64,000 nt of DNA from Oasisia sp. SBJ-2009 (Eukaryota; Annelida; Polychaeta; Sabellida; Siboglinidae): contig OZ024854.1 in the NCBI GenBank assembly GCA_964017155.1, positions 22,164,869 through 22,228,868 of the forward strand, given 5' to 3'. The notes under the pieces were generated by a model, which had not been told where the DNA came from, made no database searches, and saw only the letters and a list, made by a program, of their open reading frames with translations. Shown piece by piece: positions 26,510 through 39,180 of this stretch (within the stretch, counting starts at the first letter, position 1; each line of letters begins with the position of its first letter). Both the position numbers and the translations under genes were made by a program.

Positions 26510-26612
26510 TTGTACGGCCACCCGGATTATGCGGCCACGGTTTCATTGCATTACTGTTTTCTAATATAAATTACTCCTAACCAGCTGCCACCCGGCTAAT
26601 GTGGCCACCGGC
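26510..26612. repeat. Internal duplication of a GCCACCCGG-containing block
   Basis: CGGCCACCCGGATTATGCGG at about 26,514 and TGCCACCCGGCTAATGTGGC at about 26,586 are two copies of one block about 70 bp apart, between two (TA)n runs. The block resembles the CTCTTxxACGGCCACC termini of some pogo/Tc1-like elements, but no opposite end was found. Confidence 0.35.
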
Positions 26613-26682
26613 CAGGATTGCAGAAAGTCAAATCCCTCTACGGAGGCTAACCCCCGACCCATTATTTTATGCAAGCATAACA

Positions 26683-26797
<115 letters not shown>

Positions 26798-26800
26798 GTA

Positions 26801-26856
<56 letters not shown>

Positions 26857-26864
26857 GTATTATA

Positions 26865-27972
26865 GAATATGGACCCCCATAGAATATGGACCACGGGTCC
26901 ATATTCTATGGGTATCCATATTTTATATATGTTTGTTGTAGAATATAGACCTCCTATTAGCCCAGCCGATTTAGTCCTGGACCTGCCTTATAGGCCCGTA
27001 GACATTTCGTAGATGTCGAAATTTGACTGTTGATTTGAGTAATATATACATATGGCTTTAATATTCTACTAGGTGGAAATTGGGCATGACGTGGTGAAGG
27101 CCATTTTTCAAAATGGCTGCCAAATTCAATATCCTCGTATCTTAATAAATACGGCATGCAGAGCAATAATTGTGGTATGCCAATGTATGTTTCAGGAGAC
27201 TTCGATTTCAAATATACAATTACTTGGCTCCTATGGCATTTGTTTCCGCCATTTTTAAAGATGGTGGTCGTCAATACAAATGTCCCCATATCTCAAAAAC
27301 TACGTCACGTAGAGCAATTTTATTGACGTTGGATAGCTTGGTGGATAGCGATATCAAATATGTTATTCGTTACCCCATTACTACTTCTCTTTTGGGATAG
27401 TTATAACAGTGGGGGATATATCTCGTAGGCAATTACCACCTGGTTTAAAACATCATTTGACTGCTCAGTACCTGATAATCTATATAGATCGATGGTAGTC
27501 CTGGCCTGAGTGATGCAGGCTTTAACCTATAAACATGTTTTTCACATGCACCTTTCCATCTGTATAATGTGTTCTGGTGATGACACTTTTCAAACATACA
27601 TGAAATTGAGAATTATATTGGCATTTGGTTCTATACAGATGACACATCGATTAAAGGTCTTGCCATAATTATGATCTCATGTATACTGAGCGATAACAGG
27701 GAACATATCATATACGGCGTTGAACTCGTCTTAAACTTATAACTAATGTCAACAGTGGGTCAAACAGGTCTCCACTGTACATCTGCTACACCCTTCGACG
27801 ACATGAAGCACTTAAGATGTGGTGAAAGATGGATCTAAATACCGTGTTTCTTAAATACGGACATAATGGGCTTTGACAGATGCCATCTTTAAAAATGGTG
27901 CGAATTGTTATGTTATTGAAGGTATAGTAGTATATGGACCCGCTTGTCCATTTTCTATGGGGGTCCATATTC
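26865..27972. mobile_element. TA-flanked inverted-repeat element, 1.1 kb, non-coding
   Basis: Left end GAATATGGACCCCCATAGAA and right end (reverse-complemented) GAATATGGACCCCCATAGAA match exactly for 20 bp and the similarity continues for about 45 bp (through GGGTCCATAT). Both ends are flanked by TA (26,863-26,864 and 27,973-27,974), the target duplication of Tc1/mariner-type transposons. The left terminal repeat also contains a self-complementary 17-bp stem (26,876-26,892 with 26,896-26,912, loop ACG). The interior has no transposase frame; it contains repeats of ATTTTTAAAGATGG/CAAAATGGC type. Non-autonomous element; the superfamily rests on the TA flanks only. Confidence 0.65.
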
Positions 27973-29107
27973 TATCTGACACCAGTAGCGGTGGCGCTGC
28001 CGAACGGGACTTTTATCGCCCAGAACAGTACCATGCAGGTCGTTCTTTTCACAGACAAACTCTTGTTTCAATTAAGCCCGGCACAACCTAAAATCGATTA
28101 AATCTTCCTGCAACGCCGCTTCATCGACATCAGACACCTGCGACAACTTTTGACATACGTCACAATGCGCTGTGATGGAGTGTCAAAAAGCAACAAACGT
28201 CTCCTGCAGTCCGCAATCTCCTTTTGCACACGATTATTTGAATAATGCAGTGATAAGACAGTAGGTTTGGATTTCCCTATTGTAACGAGCCCAGCTCGAA
28301 AACAGCATATTTGGGCTCCACCCGTGCAGGTTAGCAGTACGGTCCTATCACTCCGCCGTTGGAGCAGCGCGCCGCAGTGGAATTCCAAAGGTCAAGGGCA
28401 AAGATCAAGTGGCGCCCCCTAGCAGATGGTTGATGGACTGGTGGCAACCCCTTGCGGGCAGGTCACGAACTAGTACTTTCCAAATTCGTGCGTCTTATTT
28501 AAAAAATGGGGTAAAAAGGGTGTAGGGCTCATGTAGACCCTCCTAGCGGATAGGTGGTGAACTATAAACTAGGTAAAAGAACACGTGGTGCCATCTAACG
28601 GATATGTCGTGAACTAATTCCCCAAGTATTCGTGCTTCTTATTTTATAAATTGGGTTATTCGGGTTAGAGGTCATGTAGTTCCCCCTAGCGGGTAGCTGA
28701 CAAATAACAAACTCGGTCCGATAACAAGTAGTGCCATCTGACGGATATGTCTTCAGCTAATACCCAAACAATACGTGTTTTATTTTTAAAATACTTAAAA
28801 AAAATACTCAATAGGAAATCCCGTGGAGCGTTTTGATTGGCTGTTGCGGATGAAGAAGGGTTTTGATTGCTTGTTGCGGAGGAAGGGTAGCAGATAAAAA
28901 CAAAGGTCAACGTTAACGTCAATCATCATCATCACCTTCTGCATGTAGGCCACTGGGTCACTTTCTTCACGTTCATCGTGTAGGTCACCAACTCATCATA
29001 ATGCATGCGCAATGTTATTGTTTTCTATCTATCTTATATAACACTGGGCTAATAGGTCAATTATCGTCATCATGTTCTGCACGTTTGGTTACTTTTCCAT
29101 ATATGCA

Positions 29108-31462
29108 CTCATCATCATCATGCTGTCGGTCGCGATGCCACAAAGACTGCTTCCATCACTTGACTGTTGCTCTACATTTATCTCTCTGCTGTGAGAGTGA
29201 TGTCCAGGAGTCGATCTTTATGTCTCTCAACATCAGGTTTCTCTTGATGCTATCCTTGAACCGGAAACAAGGGCGCCCTCTCTTTCTGTGACCAGCAGAC
29301 AGTTGAGAGTAGAGAATCTGCTTTGGTAGCCTGTCTGGTGATATCCTCATGAGGTGCCCAGTCCACTGAAGATTCTTTCTGATCATAGATGGCAGCCTGT
29401 CTGTTCGAATATTTCCCTGTTTGTCACTTTGCCCATCCAGGTTATCCTCATGTTCGAACGCATATGTCGCATCATGAAGGCATGCAGCTTTTTCACCTGT
29501 CGTCTGTACACTGTCCAGGCCTCGGCTCCGTATAGGAAGGTGGACAGCATGATTGCACGAAATATCTTGCCTTTAGCCCGCATGGACACATGGTGGTTGT
29601 TCCAGAGTCTCTGGCGTAGTCGGCTGAAAGATGCACTAGCCTTGGCCATCCTCCTCTGAATGTTATCGTCAATGCATCCGTTACTTGGCATAGTGCTTCC
29701 GAGGTAGGTGAATTCCAGAACAGAGTTAAGCTTGCTTCCATCAAACATGGTATCCTCCTCTAGGGTTCTCGTAGAGTTGGGTTGGTACAGCACCTCCGTC
29801 TTCTTGGTGTTAATCTTCAGGCCGAACTTCTTTGACGCATCAGAGAAAGCATCCACTATTTTCTGCATGTTTTCAGCAGAGTGTGCAACCAGTGCACTGT
29901 CATCTGCGTATAGTAGCTCTATCATTAATAGTCTTGGTCTTCATTCTGAAATGTGCGACATTGAATAGATCAGCGTTCTATCTATACTGTATGTCGACGC
30001 TATCCCCCATGTCACGGAAAGCGTCGTCGAGCATTGCTGATAGGAAAATGGAGAAGAGCATGGGGGCCAGTACACAACCTTGCTTGACCCAATTTGTAGC
30101 ACTGCACGATTCCGAGATTTACCCTCCAAAACTAACCTTCGCCATCATTCCTGTGTGTAGAGCCTCGAACATTGTTGTGAATTTCTCTGGGCATCCATAC
30201 TTCCTCAGTAGCTGCCAAAGCCCGGTCTTCCCAACTGTATCAAACGCCTTACTGAAGTCGACAAATACCATGTACAGTGGTCGGTCCTGCTCAATGCACT
30301 TTTTTTGTAGTTGTCGGAGATAAAATATCATATCCACGGTGCTCAGGTTACCTCTGAAGCCACATTGTGTCTCCGGAACTACCTCTGGTGTTATGTAGGC
30401 AGATAGTCTGGTGAGGAGGATCCTGGCGAAGATCTAGCCTGCTTTGGAAAGAAGAGAGATTCCTCTATACTTCCCACACTCTGTTCGATCACCTTTCTTG
30501 TAGATGGTAACAATGCTGGCATCCTTCCATGCTTGTGGTACAGAACCCACCTCCCAGGCATTGGTGATTAGTTAGTGCAGTCTGCTGAAGAGATTGTCTC
30601 CTCCGTGATTCCATAGTTCTGCAGGAATTCCATCTTTTCCAGGTGCTTTGCCATCTTTCAGGTCGGCGATTGCTCTAGCCATCTCATCCATAGTTGGAAT
30701 CTCATCGAGGCTTGTCTTGGTAATGCGCCGCAAGATGTTGTCCAGAGCTTCGTGATCTATGTCGCCAGGGACGTTGAGTAGCTTCCGGAAGTGTTCACTC
30801 CATCTTGCAACAACGTTCTTGCTGTCAGACAAAGTATCCATTTCATCTTCATATTTGGGTCCCCACACTTCCATCAGTCCATTGTAGAAGCCCTTCATGT
30901 TGTTACTGTCAGCAGCTCTCTGCAGCTCCACTGCTTTCCTTTCTCACCAGTCTGACTTCAGTGCACGGGTCTGTTTTGCGGGTGCAGGCATCTTTTTAAA
31001 CTCCAGTGGTGGATGTAGTGCTCCAGGTTTGCAACACTCTGGTGGGCTTGGTCTATTCTGCTCATAAGAGTCTGTAGCTCCTGGTCGTTGGGGTCGACCC
31101 AGTCCTGGTGTTTTTTGTCTGGCTTGCCAAGATATGTATTGGCTGTGTTGTACATGACCTGCTGCAGAGCTGCATTGCTCGTCTGGTTTTGAATTTCCTT
31201 CTCCTCCCATTGGGCGAGAGCACTGTCCAGCTCTTGCTAAAAACTCTCCCTATGGCTGATGGTACTTAATTTTGCAGTGTTGAGCTTGGTCGGCTTACTT
31301 GTCCTTGGCCGGTTTTACTTTTGTCCTATTCTGAATGCCACTTTTGATCTCATCATTTGGTGATCTGTCCAGCAGTTAGCTCCACGCATAGCTCGGGTAC
31401 TGTGGATGTCCATCTTATCCCGACACCTCGTGATGATGAAATCGATCATATGCCAGTGTCTG
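29108..31462 (-). mobile_element. 5'-truncated APE-type LINE (copy A) inserted in inverted repeat II
   Basis: Minus strand, from 31,462: the end of an APE-type endonuclease (IDFIITRCRDKMDIHSTRAM, NCWTDHQMM), a linker (KPDKKHQDWVDPNDQELQTL), and reverse transcriptase pieces (DLKDGKAPGKDGIPAELWNH; MVFVDFSKAFDTVGKTGLWQ; ELLYADDSALVAHSAENMQK with the catalytic YADD; LEFTYLGSTMPSNGCIDD). The C-terminal tail is QWTGHLMRISPDRLPKQILY and GHRKRGRPCFRFKDSIKRNL. The element ends in a (CATGATGATGATGAG)-type tail at about 29,108, usual for RTE-like LINEs. It is broken by frameshifts and stops. The right arm of the palindrome supplies the empty site: sequence on both sides of the LINE is continuous at about 36,025-36,050. 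A near-identical family member is at 49,137-51,240. Confidence 0.85.
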
Positions 31463-31879
31463 GAACACTGATATACCTAAGTATCTAGTTTGGTTACATA
31501 TCTGCTCCTTCATGTCCAATGCGTGTGCAACGCGGTGCTTTTCTATCCCCCGAAGCTTGCTGTCCCGACCAGAGCATTCGGTAGCTGTCTGTTCTTATCG
31601 AGGGATGCTGGTTCAGTGGACGACATTGTAGGATTACAAGTGTCTGGAACTACACTACGACAAATCACCGCGTCAGCTGACAGTGTAGGATATATTGACC
31701 GTCGTCCCACCTGTCTGCGACTGTGTGACGTGCACGTGCAGAGCTACTGTAAGTAGACATGTCACTGATTCAACTATAGGTTGCTAGGCAACGAGCAGTA
31801 AGAATTAATTGAAGACAACGTAATGCATTGTATCTGTGACGTAGTGTCCCTATCCAGACAAATCTGCGCACGTTTATTC

Positions 31880-32530
31880 AAAAAGCGGTATCACTACACG
31901 TCCAGTATAAAGGTCACATTGGTCACGTTTCCACGTATGGAACTTACATATTATGTCGTGCGTGCGCATGCCTGTTGTCCAGTATGTAGATAACATAGGT
32001 CTTCCACCAATAAAAAATTGTAGTTCACGCGTCGCTACCATGTCCATTACGTAGGTCACATTCTCCACGTATGGAACTTACATATGTCGTGCGTGCGCAT
32101 GCGTTTTGTCCAGTATGTAGGTCACATAGGTCTTCCACCAATACAACATTGTAGTTCACGATCGCTACTATGTCCAGTATGTAGATCACATAGGTCTTCC
32201 ACCAATATAAAATTGTAATTCACACGTCGCTACCATGTCCAGTATGTAGGTTACATAGGTCCCGTTCTCCACGTTGGGAAATCACACATGTCGTGCGTGT
32301 GCGTGTGTGTATTGTTTCTGATCGCTACCATATCCAGTATGTAGGTCACATAGGTCTCGTTCTCCACGTAGGGAACTTACACATGTCGTGCGTGTGCATT
32401 CGTTTGTGCGTGTGTATGTGTGCGTTCATGTGTATGTCCGTATGTGTACTTCACAATCGCTACCATGTCCAGGATGTAGTACACAAAGGTCACGTTCTCC
32501 ATGTAGGGAACTTACATATGTGATGCGTGC
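31880..32530. repeat. Tandem minisatellite within left arm of inverted repeat II
   Basis: Blocks of about 95-130 bp repeat TCCAGTATGTAGGTCACATA, GGTCTTCCACCAATA, TTGTAGTTCACG and CGCTACCATG, alternating with ACGTATGGAACTTACATATG-GTGCGCATG blocks. The same array appears reversed at about 34,940-35,580 in the right arm. Copy number and order differ between the arms. Confidence 0.8.
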
Positions 32531-32534
32531 GCAT

Positions 32535-33010
32535 GCGTGTGTTTGTTTGTGCGTGCTTGCGTGCGTGCGTGCGTGCGTGTGTGCGTGTCCGTGTGTGTTC
32601 GCATGTGTCCCTAAGTGTTCGCGTGTGTTCACATTTCCGAGTATGTGTTCGCATATGTTCGCCTGTGTCCGTATGTGACCGTAAGAATAGACACGAACAC
32701 TTACGGACATACCTGAGCACACACGGACACATGCGAACACTTACGGTCACATACGAACACACGCGAACACTTACGTATACATGCGAACACACGCGAACTC
32801 TTACGGACACATGCGAACACATGCGAACACTTAAAGACACACGCAAACACTCGCGAGCACTTACGAACTCACGCGAACACAAGCGAACACACGCGATCAC
32901 TTACGGTCACACACTGACCCATGCGAATACACGCGAACACTTACGGTCACATACGGATACATGCGAACACACGCGAACACTTACGGACACTTGCGAACAT
33001 TTATGGTCAC
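32535..33010. repeat. CGAACACTTACGGACACATG-type satellite at the palindrome centre
   Basis: Units of about 12-30 bp built from ACACATGCGAACAC, ACGCGAACAC and TTACGGTCACATACG. Strand composition switches at about 32,688, the axis of inverted repeat II. The array resumes after the hAT element at 34,603-34,970. Open frames across it are low-complexity artefacts. Confidence 0.85.
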
Positions 33011-33018
33011 ATACGGAC

Positions 33019-34594
33019 CAGAGATGGAGTAATCGTACTCGTGTAATCGTACTCGTACTCGAGTACAAGTACTTTTTGAGTACTCGTACTCGTACTCGTA
33101 CTCGAGTCCGAAGCAAAGTAATCGTAATCGTACTCGAGTACATTACCAAAGTAATCGTACTCACGATTAATTCTCACGATTACATTTTTTTTCAAATGAA
33201 CAGTTGCAAGCAAATATCTTAGACAGATAAAAATGGCAATATTAGAAGTAATCAAATAAATGTAATAATAATCGAGGTATTCATTTTCTATTACTGTTGA
33301 GCATTTCAGTTAAATAAATTTTCAGTCAGATTTCCCTAATTAATACCTTCTCTCCTCAAAGAAGCCACATCTCCTGACCCTCCTGCTTATTGTAGTACTG
33401 GTAGTAAATAGTTATATTGCCACAGTCCCTGGGAAGCACTGCAGTAGATAAGCACCCCCTAACATCTTGCTTTGTAATTTTAGAAGCCATGCCACAGCCC
33501 CACCTGTACTGTTTGCTCTGTCAGTATGGTGTGAATGACTGGTCATGGTTCCTAGGTGTCAAGAATCCTGACTGGGTCTGGGCAGTTAGCTGCTATGTTG
33601 TCTGTTATATTAAGCCAGGAGGTCCATAATAAAATGCCTATTTTGCCCTCAGAAGAGACACTACTAATCACTGCTAGGATCTTGTGGGTAAGTGTGACAG
33701 TTCACCTTAAAGTCAGCCAGGAAACTAGAATAGCTATAGAACAAAGGGTCAGGTGCCAATCCATCCTCTGGCTTTGAGCAAACAAAAGTTGTGGTCACTG
33801 CAGGGCCATGGGGGACATCTGCTGTTAAGTGCCTTCATCAGTAATTAGCACTGTTGGATGAAGTTGCACTGAAGGTAATCAGTTTGGCAGGCATTACATG
33901 TGACTGAAAATGAAATGTTGATACTGACAATGTATCTGAAAAAAGTATTTGAAAGTACTTGAAAATATCAAATACTTTAGAAAAGTAATTTACTACAAAT
34001 ATTTGTAATTCTTATACATCAAATACAAATACTTTTAAAAAGTAATTAAATATTAAAATGTATTTGAACCCATGTCTTATATACTACATATTTGAATTGG
34101 ATACTCTTTTAAATATGACCCTCTGGATTTAAAATGTTGTTATTGTAATGCATTTGATCATGTGTATTTGACATTTAAAATAAACAGAGGACATTTTAAA
34201 TTCATAAATGCATCATATTTGTATCTGATTCAGAAACCATACCAACCTGAGAAATTCATCTGATTATTAATAATAATAACACCTGGACAGTGGATAGCAG
34301 TAATCAGTTAAAACACTAGATAGTGACACAGCAACATAAAAAGAATGACACCTTGGGATTCCATGAAAGTCGCCTTTATGTTAGAAACAGGATATTCATG
34401 AAAGTAATCATGAAAGTAATCATGATTACATTCTAATGTAATCGTACTCGTACTCGAGTACATTGTAAAGTAATCCTACTCGTACTCGAGTACATTTGTT
34501 TTCTAAGTACTTGTACTCGTACTCGTACTCATGCATGTTCAAAGTAATCGTACTCGTACTCGAGTACATTTGTATTGTAATCGCTCCATCTCTG
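33019..34594. mobile_element. Non-autonomous hAT element with 8-bp target duplication
   Basis: The element starts CAGAGATGGAGTAATCG and ends CGCTCCATCTCTG, so the terminal inverted repeat is CAGAGATGGAG. It is flanked by identical 8-bp copies ATACGGAC at 33,011-33,018 and 34,595-34,602. CAGRGRTGG termini with an 8-bp target duplication are diagnostic of the hAT superfamily. Next to each end are repeats of the self-complementary GTACTCGTACTCGAGTAC, probably subterminal binding sites. The 1,576-bp interior has no transposase frame, so the copy is non-autonomous. It sits in the CGAACAC satellite of the right arm of inverted repeat II and is absent from the left arm, hence younger than the palindrome. 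Confidence 0.9.
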
Positions 34595-34939
34595 ATACGG
34601 ACACATGCGAAAACGCGCGAACACTTACGGACACATGCGAACACACGACAGCACTTACGAATACACACGAATACACGTGAACAGTTACGGACACACATGG
34701 ACACACGCAAACACACGCTAACACACGTGAACACTTACGGACACATGCGAAGTCACGCGAACACGTTCGGACACATGCGAACACACAAGAACACTTACTA
34801 ACACACACACACACACACACAGACACACGCGTACACACGCGAACATATACGGTCACATATGGACACATGTGAACACCTACAGACACATGTGAACACACGC
34901 GAACACTTACGGACACATGCGAACACATACGGACATGGT

Positions 34940-35600
34940 AGCGATTGTGAACTACACACTGACACGCACACACGCATGCGCACGCACAACATATGTATGT
35001 TCCCTACATGGATAACGTGACCTATGTGACATACATGCTGGATATGGTAGCGATCATGAACTGCACACACGGACACGTACACACGCGGACACACACACAC
35101 GCATGCGCACGCACGACATATGTAAGTTCCCTACATGGAGAACGTGACCTCCCACACACACGCATGCGCACACACGATATATTTGAGTTCTCTACGTGGA
35201 GAACGTGACCTATGTGACCTACATACTGGACAGAGTAACGACGCGTGAACTGCAATTTTGTATTGGTGGAAGACCTATGTGACCTACATACTGGACATGG
35301 TAGCGATCGTGAACTACAATTTTGTATTGGTGGAAGACCTACGTTACCTACATACTGGACAACTCGCATGTTCACGCACGACATATGTAAGTTCCATACT
35401 TGGAGAACATGACCTGTGTGACCTACATACTGGACATGGTAGAGACGCGTGAATTACAATTTAATATTGGTGGAAGACCTGTGTGACCTACATACTAGAC
35501 ATCACGCATCCGCACGCACAACATATGTAAGTTCCATACGTGGAGAACGTGACCTATGTGACGTACACACTGGACATGTAGTGATACCGCCATATGAATA
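34940..35600. repeat. Reversed minisatellite in right arm of inverted repeat II
   Basis: Counterpart of 31,880-32,530, with GACCTACATACTGGACATGG, AGCGAT, TGAACTACAATTT and GGTGGAAGACCTATGTGACC blocks. Confidence 0.8.
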
Positions 35601-36690
35601 AACGTGTCCAGACTTGTCTGGCTAGGGACACTACGTCACAGATATAATGTATTACGTTGTTTTATTTACGTTGTTTTATTTACTTCTTACTGCTGGTTTC
35701 CTAGTAACCTGTAGTTGAACCAGTGACAGGTCTACTTACAGCAGCTGTGCACTGGCACGTAACACTGTTGCAGACAGGCGGGACGATGGTCAATATCTCC
35801 TATACCTTCAGCTCACGCGGTGACTTATCGTAGTGTAGATCCAGCCATTTGCAATCCTACAACGTCGTCCACTGAAACAACATCCCTCGATGAGAACAGA
35901 CAGCTCCCGACTGTCCTGGTCCTGACAGCTAGCTTCGGTAGATAGACAAACACCGTGTTGCAACCGCATTGGGCATGATGGACCTGGTATCTATCCGAAC
36001 TAGATATTTAGGTTTGTTGGTCGCATACGTGGATAAGAAATCAAACGTGCAGAACGTGATGATGATAATTGACCTATTAGGCCACTGTAATATATGATAG
36101 ATAGAAAACACTAACATTGCGAATGCGCTATGATGTGTAGGAGACCTACACGAGGAACGTGGAGAAAGTGATCCAAGTGGCCTAACTACAGAACGTGATG
36201 ATGATTATTGACCTTAACACTGACCTTTGTTTTTGACCTTCTACACTTTCTCCGCCACAGCCAATCAAAACCCTTATTCATCTGCAACAGCCAATCAAAA
36301 CGCTTGCAAGGATTGCCTGTTGAGTATTTTGAAAATAACACACATGCATTGTTTGGGTATTAACTGAAGACATATCCGTCAGATGACACCACGTGTTCTT
36401 TGACCTAGTTTGTAGTTTACCACCTATCCGCTAAGAGGCACTACATGACCCCTAACCCCATTTTACCCAATTTAAAAAATAAGACGCACCCATTTTGACA
36501 GTACTAGTTCGTGGGGGCGCCAATTGACCTTTGACCTAGTCATATGATCTTTGACCTTGCCCTTTGACAGGTTGAATTCCACCGCGGCACGCCCCGCTAA
36601 GGGGAATGATAGGACCCTATATACTACTCAGGTTGAAACACGATTGTTCCAATTCAACTCGTTCTCATCACCGAATTGAAGTAATTCATC

Positions 36691-37815
36691 GTAAATGTTC
36701 GCAGCTGTCGTTGTACAGAGATATAAGTCACAGGCAGTCTTCTAAAACAGTGATGTCAAAGTACCTCACATAGATTAGTGTTCAATTGAACGACATTGCC
36801 ATCGCAGAGCAGACTCGCAGCTTACTCAGTATATTTAGTTGCTTAAAGACGACATCACCGGTGTCAGGACAACGATTTGTAGGCTGAAAACGGCAGTTTG
36901 TTAATAGTATTCGAAAATATTCTCTTTGTACGGAAAACCCAGCCAAGAAAGCCATTTTGAACACGTCGGCATGAGCATATGGCATCTGGTGTTGCAGACG
37001 CGATCGATAGCTAGCTTTGTTGAGGTAGTCGCAGTTTTAGCAAAGCACGACGTTCTCTTCACCTCACCAAGGCATCAAAGCGTTTGTTTAATCCCTTCAG
37101 TCGCTAACGTTTCTCCGGATGAGCAATATCAAAATGGTTTTTACATTTCGAGTCCTAATGTCGTTTCATATTAACATTGTACCTCTTCATTTTAGAGACG
37201 CTCTTGCGGCAAAAACACAACGGCATTATGATCGTTTTTACCATAACAATATAGAACTCGTCTTTCCAGTTCTCATCAAAGTTTCGTTTGCCAGAAGTAG
37301 AACATTTGCGTTTCTCCTCGACATATGGCATATTTGTTGAAGTTGAAAATGGCGTTATTGGGCTAATTTTAATAAATTAATAATTAGAAGCTTTGGATAA
37401 TATACCGATAACACTGACGATCAATAACACAATACAAAATACAAATTAAGATAAACTAATACAGAAATGCAAATCGAGCAACCACATAGGCCTACGCTGC
37501 GCTATCGGACAATTACGCAGAATTAGCTAAACGTGCATGACATATATACGGCCTACCAATATGAAAATGGATTGAAGGCGCAACATCAAATTAATGTCAT
37601 GCTATGTAGATTCAACAATGGAGTTGAAATCAGTAACTCCATCTTTCTGTTCCCACCTTTTCAGTATTTTACATTTTGTTAGGAATGCCTGGTGTACTAT
37701 GTAGCCGGGTGCATGTACCTTCGTAGCCGAGTAAACTACCACGGTCCCAGCTCATAACAATAACATAATATAATAATTAAAAAGGCAGCTAAACAGGTCT
37801 ACATGTAAAAATATA

Positions 37816-37857
<42 letters not shown>

Positions 37858-39180
37858 TATACACTTTTAGTTTTACACAAGATTAGAAATAACTAAACAG
37901 GGAATTTATGCCAATCAAATGTCCACCATTGGGACCAAGGTTTGTCGATTTCATGTTTGATGATCACACATTATTTCAACTGACCTTCATGAGATGCCAG
38001 TCAGTAATCAAGGGTAACATATGACTTGCTGGAAAACAAAAGTCAATGTTTTGAGCATATGGGTTTAACAGAGTTAAATAAAAGGTAACAACCTCCAACA
38101 ACAATCATATTTACACCTAGTCATAGAAAGTCTATATACTAAGACATTTTAGAAACAAAATGACGTACTTTGAGTCTTCTTGTTCGGCGTGAACTGTGCA
38201 TGCATATATTATTATCTGTTACTTTCTGGCGTTACCATGAAAACGACCACCAACAGCCGCTAAGTTTCTCACCACTTATCGTACATACATATACATAAAT
38301 TACATTACAAAAATCACTTGCATTTCTCTAACGAAGAAATTTCACAAAAGAAACACGTAAATCTCGACAACTTCGGCTACTGTAAATTAACTCGCTATCA
38401 TAAGGTAGCTTTACACAAAATACGGTTAGATGGCGCGAGTATTTATAAACCTTACATACTGAATTAGTTTAATTAATAATAAATCATACAATAATAATTA
38501 GCAGCATCACTATGATTTGCAGAACATTTTAAGGTTTATTATAATGTAATAATAATATTTATTTCATATTGAAGAATACGTGTATTCACGTGAATACACG
38601 TACTGGTGGAACAGCACCGATTTTGAACCAGTTTAATATAAATGGTTCAGAACTGGTTCCTTGTTTGCTGGGCGTTCAGCTTAGGGGTTATTCCAGATTT
38701 TCGGTGCGATTCAGTGTCCTCGGTATAATCTGACAGTTAATTTGGCTAAAGAAAATTGACATTCCACTTTCATAGGTGGTTTTAGCATTAAAATAAGTAA
38801 TAATTTACTATGATAATTCAAGGATATACTCTATATTAGCCAAATGTCCAAGTCAGGATCATTTGTGATGTCCCAATGGGGTGATTTGATGTTTCATTGC
38901 ATTATTTGTTCACTATTTGCATGATTTACAGATTAAAACTCTATTCAGTGAAGACTAATATATCTTGTTCTAAACAATCTACCATTTTCCTATCACAAAT
39001 GCCTATGATTGGTATTTATTGACTGAAGAACAAACAATTATTCTTGTCTAAAGGGGGTGACACATGTACGAGTCTCTCGGACATGTATCACAACCATAAC
39101 CAAAATGTTAGTACTGTTACAGTGTGTATCTACGAAATAAATTGCAGAGTTTTATTTAGCTGCATACCCAAAAAAAAGAT
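36691..39180. other. Nothing recognised apart from a (TA)n run and a palindrome
   Basis: AT-rich sequence with a (TA)n run at about 37,818-37,860 and a perfect palindrome at 38,577-38,602 (listed separately). No exon or transposon was recognised. Confidence 0.4.
38577..38602. repeat. Perfect 26-bp palindrome
   Basis: The left half TACGTGTATTCAC is followed with no spacer by its exact reverse complement GTGAATACACGTA. It is isolated; no second copy was seen. Confidence 0.8.

Larger units (their letters stand above)
28240..36690. repeat. Long inverted repeat II (palindrome, centre about 32,688)
   Basis: Left arm 28,240-32,685 and right arm 32,690-36,690 are reverse complements once two later insertions are removed: a LINE at about 29,108-31,462 (left arm) and a hAT element at 33,019-34,594 (right arm). 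Matching landmarks from outside in: GTGGAATTCCA (28,377) against TTGAATTCCAC (36,573); ATTGTTTTCTATCTATC (29,017) against GATAGATAGAAAACACT (36,096); AAGTATCTAGTTTGG (31,478) against CCGAACTAGATATTTA (35,995); ACGTATGGAACTTACATAT (31,933) against ATATGTAAGTTCCATACGTG (35,522). At about 32,688 a TG-rich strand flips to a CA-rich strand with almost no spacer. The arms differ at many sites. No gene is shared by the arms. Confidence 0.8.

Noticed and set aside
26497..26612. Pogo/Tc1-type terminal repeat
   Set aside because: Only one end is visible and the similarity is to a short motif remembered from other elements; listed as an internal duplication only.
32527..33222. 231-codon frame rich in Thr, Glu, His and Arg
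   Set aside because: Derived from the CGAACAC satellite and its junction with the hAT element.
32535..34970. Telomere-like repeat
   Set aside because: The ACACATGCGAACAC units do not match known animal telomere repeats (TTAGGG or similar) and lie inside a palindrome.
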